A DNA stretch of 33,620 nt from Pseudomonadota bacterium (GCA_002862545.1 PKDJ01000024.1:1-33620); one strand, 5' to 3'; numbered from the stretch's first letter, positions 1 through 9,305 are shown. Program-made: numbers and translations. Notes: generated by a model from the letters alone, not told the origin.

Positions 1-1
1 G

Positions 2-109
2 GACATCGACGACGAGGGCCGCCAGGCGGAGGACGTCGATCCCGACGATGACATGGGCGACGATGCACCGGAACCGGTCTGCTTCGATTCCGCCGGAGGT
101 GCCGTCTGA
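2..109 (+). CDS. C-terminal fragment of an Asp-rich protein (gene starts before the window)
   Basis: Open frame from the window edge: DIDDEGRQAEDVDPDDDMGDDAPEPVCFDSAGGAV, stop TGA at 107-109. Confidence 0.5.
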   Translation, partial: DIDDEGRQAEDVDPDDDMGDDAPEPVCFDSAGGAV

Positions 110-330
110 AGATGTGTGAGGGTGGCGGTGTGCGTCGAGCACGGACGAGACAGGCGTACAGGCTGTAACAAGGCGCTTGTCTAACTGTTCCGGTAAGGGG
201 ACTGGAGATGTCCATCATGGGGCGCTGCTTTGCTGGGCGCGGGACGGGGCCGTGTGGATACAATATAACCCGCGGCGGAGGAATGGTGCCACTTTATGCC
301 GCATCCCAGAGCTACCGGGACAGCCACGCC

Positions 331-909
331 TCAATCTGTGAATGGCCCGGACGCCCTCCAGCCGGCCAACGCACGAGGCACCTCTGCGTCAGCCACGGCA
401 TCCAGCGAGAGCCCGACGACGATCAGGTCCCACTCGCCGAGGATGGGCCGCGTCATGTCGCCCGTGCGCGTGTCCAGCTCCACCGGCAGTCCAGCATGAG
501 GAGCGAGGGCCTCCGCGATGCGAAGAGACCGGGCGCTGCGCTCGATCGCCCGCACGGACAGTCCGTCTGCAGCACCCGTGCGAGCGGCGAATCGCGCCAC
601 CCCGAGGTGGGTCGTGCCGAGCCCCGCACCGAGGTCGAGCACGCGCCATGTGCGCCGTGAGGGCAAGGCGCCGACGCGGCGAAGCTCCGACAGCGGGTAC
701 TCCACCTTCGGCAGGTCTCGCGGCAGGAAGAACCGGAGTCGCGCAGCGAGCGCCGCCTCCTGATCCCGCAGGCGCCGGCGGTCACGGGTGTAGACGCGGG
801 ACAGCTCCGCCACGGCCTCTGCGAGCGCGTCGCCCGTCCGGTCCTGGCGGAGGACCTCTCTCGCGACCGTGTCGACGGCGTCCATCCACTGGGACTCGAT
901 GGGCCTCAC
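331..909 (-). CDS. Rsm22-like SAM-dependent methyltransferase, apparently C-terminally truncated
   Basis: SAM motif I VLDLGAGLGTTHLGVA and later WDLIVVGLSLDAVAD; GTG start at 909 preceded by GGAGGAGG; the ORF ends just after the beta4-like strand. Confidence 0.55.
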   Translation of the reverse strand: MRPIESQWMDAVDTVAREVLRQDRTGDALAEAVAELSRVYTRDRRRLRDQEAALAARLRFFLPRDLPKVEYPLSELRRVGALPSRRTWRVLDLGAGLGTTHLGVARFAARTGAADGLSVRAIERSARSLRIAEALAPHAGLPVELDTRTGDMTRPILGEWDLIVVGLSLDAVADAEVPRALAGWRASGPFTD

Positions 910-985
910 TGGGCTGCCTCCTCCTCGTCGCGTCCAGAGTAGTTCGCTGGACGCCCCCGCGGGCGCGGTGCGATAGACGAGCGGC

Positions 986-2554
986 ATGCTGTGGCTCCTC
1001 CTCGCCTGCACCGACCTCGTCGCCGAGCCCGAGCGGGCGCCATCGGCCTACAGCATCCCCACGACCGCAGATGGACTGCTCACCGTCGAGCCGATCATCG
1101 CTCTTCAGGCGGCCCCCGAGCGCTTCCACGCGCCGCTCCATGCCGACCTGTCCGCGCTGTCGGAGACGCCGTGGGAGGCCCCACCACGGATGCACCTGAT
1201 CGACGGCCTGTGCTACGGCAACCCACGGGTTCGCGAGCAGATCCGGGAAGCAGTCCTCGCTATCGACGCCATCGATGATGCCTGGGCCGACTGGCCGTCG
1301 CTGCTCGGCACCTGCTTCACTGACTCCTACTGCCAGTGGGCGAGTACGCTGGCCCAGGAGCCCGAAGCTCACGGACGCTTGTTCCAGCGGGGACTCGCTC
1401 GCTGTGGCGAGGCCGCGCGCCCCGTCCTCGAGGGAGAGACCGTCCTCACCTGGGCGCTGCTCGACTGGTACGCCGATCGGGCTCGCCTCGGCGCTGGCTC
1501 GGCCGAGCCCCTGCTGTACAGCGTCGTCGATCACGCCCTTGCCACCGTCGATGTCGACCCACTGGTTCTCGCCGAGGCTCTCGGAGGCTGGGACCACCCC
1601 GAGTCTGCGGAGCGACTCCTTCGTCTGCACGCGGTGTCCGACGATCCCACCGAGGTCGCCCTGTACATGACCCGGCAGAGCGAACACCAGGCTCAGGCCC
1701 TGGCCGACATGACCTGCGCCTACCGCCAGGACCGCCGCTGCGACGTGGCCTGGCGGCGCCCGGGCAGCGACTGGGTCGGCACCTTTCAGCATGTGCCCCC
1801 CCACAAGGCCCTCGCCCAGTGGGGCAGCACCACCGACCTGATCGACGGCCTCGACGCCTGCGTGCGCACCAGCAGCACTGAGCTCGGCGACACCACGCTC
1901 GCGACGGACTGTCTCTCTGTCCTCTCCCGAGTCGACCGCAGTCGCGCCGCCGGTGTCGCCAGTGAGACCTTCCGCTGGACCGAGGATGCCCGCCTCCAGC
2001 AGCTCCTCGACGAGCTGCCTACTCCCCTGGACACACTTCGAGCCGACCTCGGCAGACTCGGCTTCCTCGGCGGAGAGGTCGAGCCTGCACCGCATGAGCC
2101 GGGCGGGAGCCTCGACCTGTTGATCGCCCACGGTGAGGCCGTCGTCCTCACCCTCGACGGCCCCGACAGCTACCTCCGTCGTCTCCTGTGGCTCGCCGGT
2201 CACCACGATCTGCCCGTCGATCGGGTGAGCGGTGCCCAGGGGCTGGAGGCGGTCCATGTCTGGATCGACGGCAAGAGACTGCGGGTGGTCCACAGCGGCG
2301 ACAGCTGGCAAGCCGTCGTCCTGTCTGTCGCTCTGGCGAACCGTGTCCTCGCCGAGCTGGGCGACTCCCGCCGCATGCGGCTGACGGAGGGCTGGCCGGC
2401 AGCAGCCGTCCTCGGGGAGCCCAGCGCCTTGGCCGAGCTCCCCAGCGTGAGCGGCATCCGCTGGAGAGAGCCCGAGCCCGAGCTGTGGGAGCCCGTCGAG
2501 GACGACACCGATCTACCCCTCGTGGAGCTGGCAGAGCCCGAGGACGCCCTGTGA
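986..2554 (+). CDS. Lipoprotein of unknown function
   Basis: 522 aa ORF starting MLWLLLAC|TDLVAEPE (lipobox LLAC at Cys8); in-frame stop TAG at 974-976 prevents an upstream start. Confidence 0.7.
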   Translation: MLWLLLACTDLVAEPERAPSAYSIPTTADGLLTVEPIIALQAAPERFHAPLHADLSALSETPWEAPPRMHLIDGLCYGNPRVREQIREAVLAIDAIDDAWADWPSLLGTCFTDSYCQWASTLAQEPEAHGRLFQRGLARCGEAARPVLEGETVLTWALLDWYADRARLGAGSAEPLLYSVVDHALATVDVDPLVLAEALGGWDHPESAERLLRLHAVSDDPTEVALYMTRQSEHQAQALADMTCAYRQDRRCDVAWRRPGSDWVGTFQHVPPHKALAQWGSTTDLIDGLDACVRTSSTELGDTTLATDCLSVLSRVDRSRAAGVASETFRWTEDARLQQLLDELPTPLDTLRADLGRLGFLGGEVEPAPHEPGGSLDLLIAHGEAVVLTLDGPDSYLRRLLWLAGHHDLPVDRVSGAQGLEAVHVWIDGKRLRVVHSGDSWQAVVLSVALANRVLAELGDSRRMRLTEGWPAAAVLGEPSALAELPSVSGIRWREPEPELWEPVEDDTDLPLVELAEPEDAL

Positions 2555-3060
2555 GCCCGACCCGGAGACAGGTGCTCGCGGCGAGCGCAGGCGTCGCGGT
2601 CGCCGGAGGCCTGGGGGCAGGCACCATGGCGTGGCGCTGGTGGGAGCGGCCTCCCGGAGCCGGTCTCGCCCAGCTGGCGACCGACGAGCACGCCTTCGTC
2701 CAGGCCCTCGCCGAGGCCTGGATGCCCACAGGAGGCGAGCCTGCACTCTCGGGTGCCGATGCCGCTCTCGGCGACTTCTTCGACGGCATCGTCGACGGCA
2801 TGCACCCGAGCACCGGACGGGAGCTACGCCTCTTGCTCGCCGGCCTCGACGCCCTGACGCTCCCCACCCACCTCGCCCGGTACCACACCCTGGGTCTCGG
2901 CGACCGCCAGGACGTGCTGCGGAGCTGGCTGCACAGCGACATCACCCTGCTCCGCTCTGGCGTTCATGCCGTGGTGGCCCTCGTGTCGCTCGGCTGGACC
3001 AGCCATCCGGACGTGGCCGAGCGCCTGCGGCCGTACTTCAGGTGTGGCTACAGCCGCTGA
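2551..3060 (+). CDS. Tat-exported protein resembling gluconate 2-dehydrogenase subunit 3
   Basis: GTG start overlapping the upstream stop (GTGA); VSPTRRQVLAASAGVAVAGGLGAG twin-arginine signal; EAWMPTGGEPALSGADAALGDFFDGIVDGM resembles the subunit 3 pattern. Confidence 0.55.
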   Translation: MSPTRRQVLAASAGVAVAGGLGAGTMAWRWWERPPGAGLAQLATDEHAFVQALAEAWMPTGGEPALSGADAALGDFFDGIVDGMHPSTGRELRLLLAGLDALTLPTHLARYHTLGLGDRQDVLRSWLHSDITLLRSGVHAVVALVSLGWTSHPDVAERLRPYFRCGYSR

Positions 3061-3159
3061 CGGGTCGCGAGCGCGAGTGCGCACCCCGAAGCACGCGGGA
3101 ACGCGGCACCTCGTACATGTACGGGCGTGGGTGCCCGACCATCCGGCTACGTTCCATAC

Positions 3160-3711
3160 ATGGCACGCGATCCAGAGCACCTGTCTCGTCTGTACGGTGA
3201 GGAACCACCGACCGAGCCCCGCCTGGCCCCGCCACCCTCTTCGCCACTGTTCGCGAACATGGCGCTGCCCTGGATTCTGCTCATCCTGACCCTAGGCGCG
3301 ACCTCCGCTCTGGTGTCCGCAGCCTCGTCCTACGTGATCGCCACCGGGGGCAGCGAGAGCGAGCTCGTGCGATGGGGTGTGACGAGCCGTGGCGAGTGGG
3401 TGCTCGCCTACCAAGACCACAGCCCCGACGGCGACGGCACCTCCGGCTGCGCCGTCCTGGGCAGCGGCTTCCTCGTCCGCTGGGACGATGCGGCACCGAC
3501 CGGACGAATCGACCTCCGCGGCGGGGCCTTGGAGGCACGGCCCAACGGCGTAGAGGCCACTCACGGCGTCGAGCACCTCAGCTGCCCCCTTCCCGACGAG
3601 ACGGCCATTCTCGCCTTCACCACCCAAGCCGAGCCGCTCACCCTCCGGGGCGCCACAGCCACCCACCCCGCGCGTGACCGCAGGGTCGACCGCTATCGCC
3701 TGCGGCGCTGA
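3160..3711 (+). CDS. Hypothetical single-pass membrane protein
   Basis: ORF with TM segment MALPWILLILTLGATSALVSAASSYVIA; two Cys in the extracytoplasmic part. Confidence 0.6.
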   Translation: MARDPEHLSRLYGEEPPTEPRLAPPPSSPLFANMALPWILLILTLGATSALVSAASSYVIATGGSESELVRWGVTSRGEWVLAYQDHSPDGDGTSGCAVLGSGFLVRWDDAAPTGRIDLRGGALEARPNGVEATHGVEHLSCPLPDETAILAFTTQAEPLTLRGATATHPARDRRVDRYRLRR

Positions 3712-3717
3712 GTCGGC

Positions 3718-5712
3718 TCAGACCATCCCGCGACGTCCGAGCCGCCAGCGCACCCGCGCGATCACCAGCGGCACCCGGCGCCCACGATGCCCCGCCGCCT
3801 GAAGCGCGCGAGCGGCCTCTCGCAGAGTCGCTCCTGAGCCGGTGTAGTCGTCGAGCAGGAGCACGTCGCCGCTCGGGACCGTGCCGGCACGCATGCAGCC
3901 GGAGACATTGGCGCGGCGCTGATCGTTGTTCAGCAGCTCTCCCTGTCGTGCCTCCGGGGGCGTCCACTGCAGCGCCTCGACCAGCGGCACCCCAAGGCGC
4001 TCCGCGAGCTCTCGGGCCGTAGCGTCACGGCCTGCCCATGTGCGACTGGGCACGGGCACCACCGCACTCACCCCGAGACCTCGGGCACAGTCCGCGAGCC
4101 GCTCGAGCACCGCGTCTGTCGGCGCACCGCTCCCCCGCCCTCGCATGAAGGACACGAACTCAGGTGACCGTCGTCCGCTGTCGAGCAACGCCCGACCGCT
4201 GGCGAGCTCCTTGCGGTAGCCCCGGACGATCACGGGCCGGGACGCCAGCCAAGCGACGGACTGGGTGTCGGGGGTCGGCGGCGGTGGCTCCTCGCCCGTG
4301 CAGCTCCCGCAGCGCCCACAGCTCGGCGCCTCGGGGTCGCCCAGCGCCCTCCGGAGCGCCCGCATCAGGCAGCCCACCTCTCCCTCGGCATAGGCGACCA
4401 TGCGCTCGAGCTGCTCCCGTCGGGTCTGCTCCTGCCGCACATACCGGCTCAGGTCCGGCTCTCCCGCCTTCGAGGTCGCCCGGTACCACTGGGTACGCTT
4501 GACCGCCTCCTTCACGACGAAGCCCTGCTCCACCAGCTCTGCGACCACCACCGTCACCCGAGTGGGGTGGAGGCCGGAGCGGCGTCGGAGATCCATGAGC
4601 CGCAGCGGCGCTCTGCCCAGGAGCTCTCGGATACGAGCGAAGTCTTCCGGCACCGGACGGGCCGAGTGGATGAAGTACTCCTGGATGCGGCGGTCCGCTG
4701 GGTCGTAGAGCAGCAGTCCTCGTGCCGGCAGACCATCGCGTCCGGCCCGCCCGACCTCCTGGTAGCAGGCGGTGATCGAGCCTGGAACGTCGACGTGAAC
4801 CACCGCTCGAAGGTCGGACTTGTCGATGCCCATACCCAGAGCATTGGTCGCCGCGATCGCCGTGAAGCGCCCGGCGAGGAAGTCCGACTGCAGGCGGCCC
4901 TTGTCCTCCGGTGCCATGCCGGCGTGGTACGCCGCGACGTCGTGGCCACGGTGGGAGAGAAACTCAGCCACAAGCTCGGTGTTGTCGCGCGTCGCGCAGT
5001 ACAGCAGCGCCGGGGTCGGCCCCTCTCGCAGCCAGGCGTCCAGCCGGTCCAGCTTCTCCGCGAGGCCGGACACCCGGCAGGTCGCGAGCGCGAGATTCGG
5101 GCGATCCATGCTGCGCCGGTGGACCTCGATGGGCGACAGCTGCGCCTGGATGTCCGCCTCGGTGCGTGCGTCTGCCGTGGCGGTCAGGGCGAGTACCCGG
5201 GTGTCCCGTCCGCCGTCTCTCACGGCCTGAACCAGGCGGGCGATCTCCCGGTACGCCGGTCGGAAGTCGTGACCCCAGGTCGAGATGCAGTGCGCCTCAT
5301 CGATCACGACCATCGCGAGGGGGAGTGACGTGAGGAAGCGAAGCCGCTCGACGTTGTCGAGCTGCTCGGGGGCCACGAAGAGCACGTCCAGCTCACCCGC
5401 TGCAGCCTGCTCCCGAGCCCGCTCGTTGTCCGCCGGCTCCTGATCCGAGTTGATCGAGGCCGCTGCGATGCCGAAGCGATGCTGCAGGTGGTCGAGCTGG
5501 TCGCGCATCAGGGCCAGCAGGGGGCTGATCACGAGGGTCAGGCCGTCCAAGACCACTGCGGGGAGCTGGTACAGCAGCGACTTGCCAGCTCCTGTGGGCT
5601 GGATGCACAGCAGATCGGTGCCCGCGAGGAGGGCCTCGATGGCCTCGCGCTGGCCCGGGCGGAAGCGCTCGAAGCCAAAGCGCTCACGGAGAACGTGTTC
5701 GAGCTTGGACAT
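3718..5712 (-). CDS. recQ: RecQ-family ATP-dependent DNA helicase with C-terminal ComF-like phosphoribosyltransferase domain
   Basis: Walker A QPTGAGKSLLYQLPA, DEAH box VVIDEAHCISTWGHDFRPAY, motif VI region GRAGRDG, zinc cluster CxxCxxC (SCGRCGSC), C-terminal DVLLLDDYTGSGATLREAARAL PRPP loop. Confidence 0.93.
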   Translation of the reverse strand: MSKLEHVLRERFGFERFRPGQREAIEALLAGTDLLCIQPTGAGKSLLYQLPAVVLDGLTLVISPLLALMRDQLDHLQHRFGIAAASINSDQEPADNERAREQAAAGELDVLFVAPEQLDNVERLRFLTSLPLAMVVIDEAHCISTWGHDFRPAYREIARLVQAVRDGGRDTRVLALTATADARTEADIQAQLSPIEVHRRSMDRPNLALATCRVSGLAEKLDRLDAWLREGPTPALLYCATRDNTELVAEFLSHRGHDVAAYHAGMAPEDKGRLQSDFLAGRFTAIAATNALGMGIDKSDLRAVVHVDVPGSITACYQEVGRAGRDGLPARGLLLYDPADRRIQEYFIHSARPVPEDFARIRELLGRAPLRLMDLRRRSGLHPTRVTVVVAELVEQGFVVKEAVKRTQWYRATSKAGEPDLSRYVRQEQTRREQLERMVAYAEGEVGCLMRALRRALGDPEAPSCGRCGSCTGEEPPPPTPDTQSVAWLASRPVIVRGYRKELASGRALLDSGRRSPEFVSFMRGRGSGAPTDAVLERLADCARGLGVSAVVPVPSRTWAGRDATARELAERLGVPLVEALQWTPPEARQGELLNNDQRRANVSGCMRAGTVPSGDVLLLDDYTGSGATLREAARALQAAGHRGRRVPLVIARVRWRLGRRGMV

Positions 5713-5731
5713 CCGCTGCGCATAGCACGCG

Positions 5732-6217
5732 TCAGGGCAGGGCGACCTCGCGCGAGACCCCGTCGACGGTCACCGTGAAGTGCCCAGGGTCGACAGCGAC
5801 ATCGTCGTGGCGCCCGACGTCGAGGCGAACCACCGCCCCCTCGGGCGAGGCCTCGACGATCATCAGGCGCTCGGAGGTGGTCACCAGCATCGCTGGCCGC
5901 TGGTAGCCGTGCGGGCCCGCGGACAGCTTGAAGCCGACACCCACCTTCTGAAGACCTCGGAGCCGGCGCGTGAGATCGAGGAATCCATGGACCTTAGGCG
6001 CATCACCAGAGGTGGCGACCACCCAGGCTGCAGCATCACCCAGGACGACGACCCTGGGCGCGTCGCAGCCCGCCACCGCCCATCCGACAACTCCCGGAAG
6101 CTCCGCCACAGCTCGCCACTCCACCACCTCGGGCGCCTCACACCCGAGCGCCGCCCCCAGGGCGGGAAGGTGCTCGGTGGGTACAGCGAGCGCCAACGCG
6201 GCGAACAGGGCGATCAC
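5732..6217 (-). CDS. Small exported protein of unknown function
   Basis: MIALFAALALA|VPTEH short signal peptide; ATG overlaps the stop of the upstream CDS (ATGA). Confidence 0.6.
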   Translation of the reverse strand: MIALFAALALAVPTEHLPALGAALGCEAPEVVEWRAVAELPGVVGWAVAGCDAPRVVVLGDAAAWVVATSGDAPKVHGFLDLTRRLRGLQKVGVGFKLSAGPHGYQRPAMLVTTSERLMIVEASPEGAVVRLDVGRHDDVAVDPGHFTVTVDGVSREVALP

Positions 6218-7518
6218 TCGGAATCAGCAGGGACCCGACGGTCGGGCATGGAGGTGACCTCGAACAGGTGGTCGGCGAGATCCTCACGCTCCGTGTAGCT
6301 CTGGTTCACGTCGCGAAGACCATCCCGATGGGCCCCGCCACCGAGGCCAGGCGCCGTGCCCTGGTAGCTGGCCGAGTTCGTCGCCATGCGGATCTCCTCG
6401 AGCTCGCCATCCTTGTTGAGGAGGCTCCGCTTGAGACCGACCATGTTGTGCCGGGAGTCCTTCGCCGCCGCATCGGAGCGCTCACCCTCGCTGCGCATGG
6501 CATCGAGGAGGAACTCGCCATTGGACTCGGCCCCGTTGGCCGCGACTGGCGCGAGCACCTGCTTCCAGTAGGAGCTCATCTCGATGTTCTCGAAGGTGTC
6601 CTGGAGGAAGGCATTGGTGGAGATGTCGTTGCCCTGCTCGTCCTGCATGCCCATGCTGTCGGTGTTGCAGGCGGCGAGCTGCACGGACTTCACGCCGGCG
6701 TAGGCGTTGGGGAACACGCTCTTGAGCACCGCCACGTCGACCAAGCTGAAGTAGTCGTCGGTGTCGTCGTAGACGTGGTCCTGACCCGGCACCTCGCCCC
6801 AGATTCCCCGCCCTGTGTCTGGGGAGTAGTCCGCGTCGTAGTGGTGACCCGAGAAGACGATGCTGCTGACGTCCATCTGCCCCTGCTCGGCCCGGTACAT
6901 CGCCATGATGAACTGGACGAGCTCGTTGGTCGCACCGTTGCCGCTGTCGAGCTCTCGGAACGACCCGTCGTCGTTCTGAAGCAGGGACTGGACCAGGCTG
7001 TCGGCCGTCCCACCGTCCATGCCCAGGGTCATCACCGTGTCGCGCCAGTCGGAGACCGCCTGCGCTTGGGCCACCGGATCGTCGCCGATGCCCGAGGTGC
7101 CCAGAGACTTCACCTCTTCGCCGATGCGGACCTGACCCGACTCGAGGTCGTCGGCACCGTGCCACCACTCGACCCGCTCGGCCGCCTCGGCCCCGAACAC
7201 ACCCGCGTAGGTGCCCTGGTCGAAGGTGACGTTGTCGCCCTCACCACTCCAGTACGGGTCCGAGATGGCCATGAGATCGCGATGCCCCAGCCCCTCGTGC
7301 TCGGCCTGCTTGAGCGCAGCGAGTGACTCGGGGATCTCGTCCTGACGGTGCGTGGTGTTGTTCAGCGTCAGGTACAGGACGACGTCCTGCGGATCCTGCG
7401 ACTGCGCCAGAGCGTCCTTCATGACGTCGTTACTGACTGCAGGCGGCTCTGGGGTCGGCGCGGGGGCGTCAGTCGTCGGAGGAGCGCCCGACGCGCGAAG
7501 GTGACTGAGCTGCGACAT
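6214..7518 (-). CDS. Putative clan-CD (CHAT/caspase-like) cysteine peptidase fold protein
   Basis: Hydrophobic strand + His block SSIVFSGHHYD and hydrophobic strand + Cys block KSVQLAACNTDS about 58 residues apart; Pro/Ala-rich N-terminus; start placed at MSQLSHLRAS. Confidence 0.5.
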   Translation of the reverse strand: MSQLSHLRASGAPPTTDAPAPTPEPPAVSNDVMKDALAQSQDPQDVVLYLTLNNTTHRQDEIPESLAALKQAEHEGLGHRDLMAISDPYWSGEGDNVTFDQGTYAGVFGAEAAERVEWWHGADDLESGQVRIGEEVKSLGTSGIGDDPVAQAQAVSDWRDTVMTLGMDGGTADSLVQSLLQNDDGSFRELDSGNGATNELVQFIMAMYRAEQGQMDVSSIVFSGHHYDADYSPDTGRGIWGEVPGQDHVYDDTDDYFSLVDVAVLKSVFPNAYAGVKSVQLAACNTDSMGMQDEQGNDISTNAFLQDTFENIEMSSYWKQVLAPVAANGAESNGEFLLDAMRSEGERSDAAAKDSRHNMVGLKRSLLNKDGELEEIRMATNSASYQGTAPGLGGGAHRDGLRDVNQSYTEREDLADHLFEVTSMPDRRVPADSE

Positions 7519-7782
7519 GGTGGCCTCCGAGGAGCAGGCGACGACGTACTCTATCAAGATCGGAGACACGGCCCCGTAGAGCAGCCCCCCCTGCATGGCG
7601 CTCTCGGACGCCGCAGGAACGAATACATCGCAGGCCGCCACGGTGAGAGGGGCCGACGCTGAAACGCCGGAGTCCCGACCGGAGCCTCCTCGGTCGCACC
7701 ATGTGAGCTCACACAGCTCGTCGTCTTCGCGCTGCGATGGTGAACGGGCCGCGTGTTGATACCGGGCGCTCCCGGAGGGCCC

Positions 7783-9279
7783 ATGAAGACACGTGCCGAG
7801 GCCAGCGGCTACCGCGAGACATCCCTTCACGCCGACGTCATGCGCTTCGTCTCGTGGCTCGACAGCCGAGACGACCCGCGACTGCACGTCACGTCCTTCG
7901 GGGTGAGCCCGCAGGGTCGTGAGCTACCCCTGCTCGTTCTCTCCCGCGACGGCGTGACCACCCCGGCCGAGGCCCGCGCCACCGGCCGTCCCGTCGTGCT
8001 TATCCTCGACGGCATCCACCCCGGCGAGGTCGAGGGCAAGGAGGCCAGCCTCGCGCTGGTGCGCGACATCCTCGACGGCCACTTCCCCGGCCTGGTCGAT
8101 CACCTGACCGTCCTGTTCGTGCCGCTGTTCAACCCCGACGGCAATGACGCTCTAGACCCCCGCAATCGCGCCCTCGATGTCGCGCGACTCGCTGGTCAAC
8201 CAGGACCGGTCGTCGGCACCCGCACCCAGTCACACGGCATCAACCTCAACCGCGACTACATGAGGATGGAGACGCCCGAGATGCGCCTCCTACAGTCACG
8301 GGTCTGCCAGCCCTGGGCACCGGATCTCACCGTCGACAACCACGCGACGAATGGCTCGGTGCATCGCATGGACATGACGGTCGACATTCCTCACACCGTG
8401 GCCTCGGGACGGGCCGAGCCGGTGGAGTTCATGCGCTCCCGTCTGGTTCCCGAGGTCACCCGGGCAGTCGCTGCTCGAGGCTTCTGCTCGGGCTGGTATG
8501 GCAACTTCGTCGAAGACGAGCGGGCGATGGACTCGGCGACACTCCCCGACCCGTCCGCCGCGATCGGTGAGGGCTGGATGACCTACCCCCATCACCCGCG
8601 CTTCGGGAGCAACTACCGCGGGCTGACCAACCGCCTCGATCTGCTCCTCGAGTGCTACAGCTACCTGTCCTTCGAGCGCAGAGTCGCGACGGCCTCGGCC
8701 TGGCAGATCGAGGTCCTCGCATGGGCCAACTCTCATGCTGACGACATCCGCCAGGTGGTCGCAGCGAGTCGCACACCGCCTCAGCAGGTGGCCGTCCGCT
8801 ACCGACTCGAGACGCTCGACACACCCGTGACCATCCCGACCTGTACCCCGCGGACGCTGTCCGGAGAGCCGGTCGACCTCACCCTGCCGCACCTCGCACG
8901 CTTCGTGGGTGATGTCGTGGTGGACCGCCCGGCGGCCTACCTCGTGCCACCCGAGGTCGCGACACACCTCGCGCGGCACGGGCTGTCGGTCGAACCAGCC
9001 AGCGGCGTCGTCGACGTCGAGATCGCGACGGTCGAATCCACGGGCAGTGAATCCGGCCGGCGCATCTTGGAGGCAGCGGACTTCGGGAGCCTCGGGGTGT
9101 CGTGGAGGAGGTCCACCCAGGAGGTCCCCGAGGGGTGGTGCCGCGTGCGCACCGAGCAGCCGCTAGGGGCTGTCGCCGTCTACCTCTGTGAGCCAGAGAG
9201 TGACGACGGACTCGCCGAGAATGGGATCGTGACGCCCGTGCTCGGCACGCCCTTCCCGGCCTGGCGCGAGCACGCCTGA
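7783..9279 (+). CDS. M14-family zinc carboxypeptidase
   Basis: GIHPGEVEGKE (HxxE zinc site), NLNRDYMRMETPEMR and VDNHATNG (third zinc ligand His). Confidence 0.85.
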   Translation: MKTRAEASGYRETSLHADVMRFVSWLDSRDDPRLHVTSFGVSPQGRELPLLVLSRDGVTTPAEARATGRPVVLILDGIHPGEVEGKEASLALVRDILDGHFPGLVDHLTVLFVPLFNPDGNDALDPRNRALDVARLAGQPGPVVGTRTQSHGINLNRDYMRMETPEMRLLQSRVCQPWAPDLTVDNHATNGSVHRMDMTVDIPHTVASGRAEPVEFMRSRLVPEVTRAVAARGFCSGWYGNFVEDERAMDSATLPDPSAAIGEGWMTYPHHPRFGSNYRGLTNRLDLLLECYSYLSFERRVATASAWQIEVLAWANSHADDIRQVVAASRTPPQQVAVRYRLETLDTPVTIPTCTPRTLSGEPVDLTLPHLARFVGDVVVDRPAAYLVPPEVATHLARHGLSVEPASGVVDVEIATVESTGSESGRRILEAADFGSLGVSWRRSTQEVPEGWCRVRTEQPLGAVAVYLCEPESDDGLAENGIVTPVLGTPFPAWREHA

Positions 9280-9290
9280 TCCCGGCGTGC
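9270..9290. terminator. Short hairpin between convergent genes
   Basis: GCACGCC-tgatccc-GGCGTGC, 7 bp perfect stem overlapping the stop of the M14 gene. Confidence 0.4.
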
Positions 9291-9305
9291 GACGCGTGCG
9301 CCGTC

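Noticed and set aside
296-499. 67 aa + ORF preceded by GGAGGA and a TACAAT-like element
   Set aside because: Overlaps the Rsm22-like gene antisense and has an unstructured Ser/Pro/Arg composition; not supported as a CDS
782-2311. 509 aa - strand ORF
   Set aside because: Antisense to the 986-2554 lipoprotein; low-complexity high-GC shadow ORF without recognisable motifs
6268-7326. 352 aa + strand ORF
   Set aside because: Shadow ORF opposite the clan-CD-like gene; Val/His/Leu-rich composition typical of antisense frames
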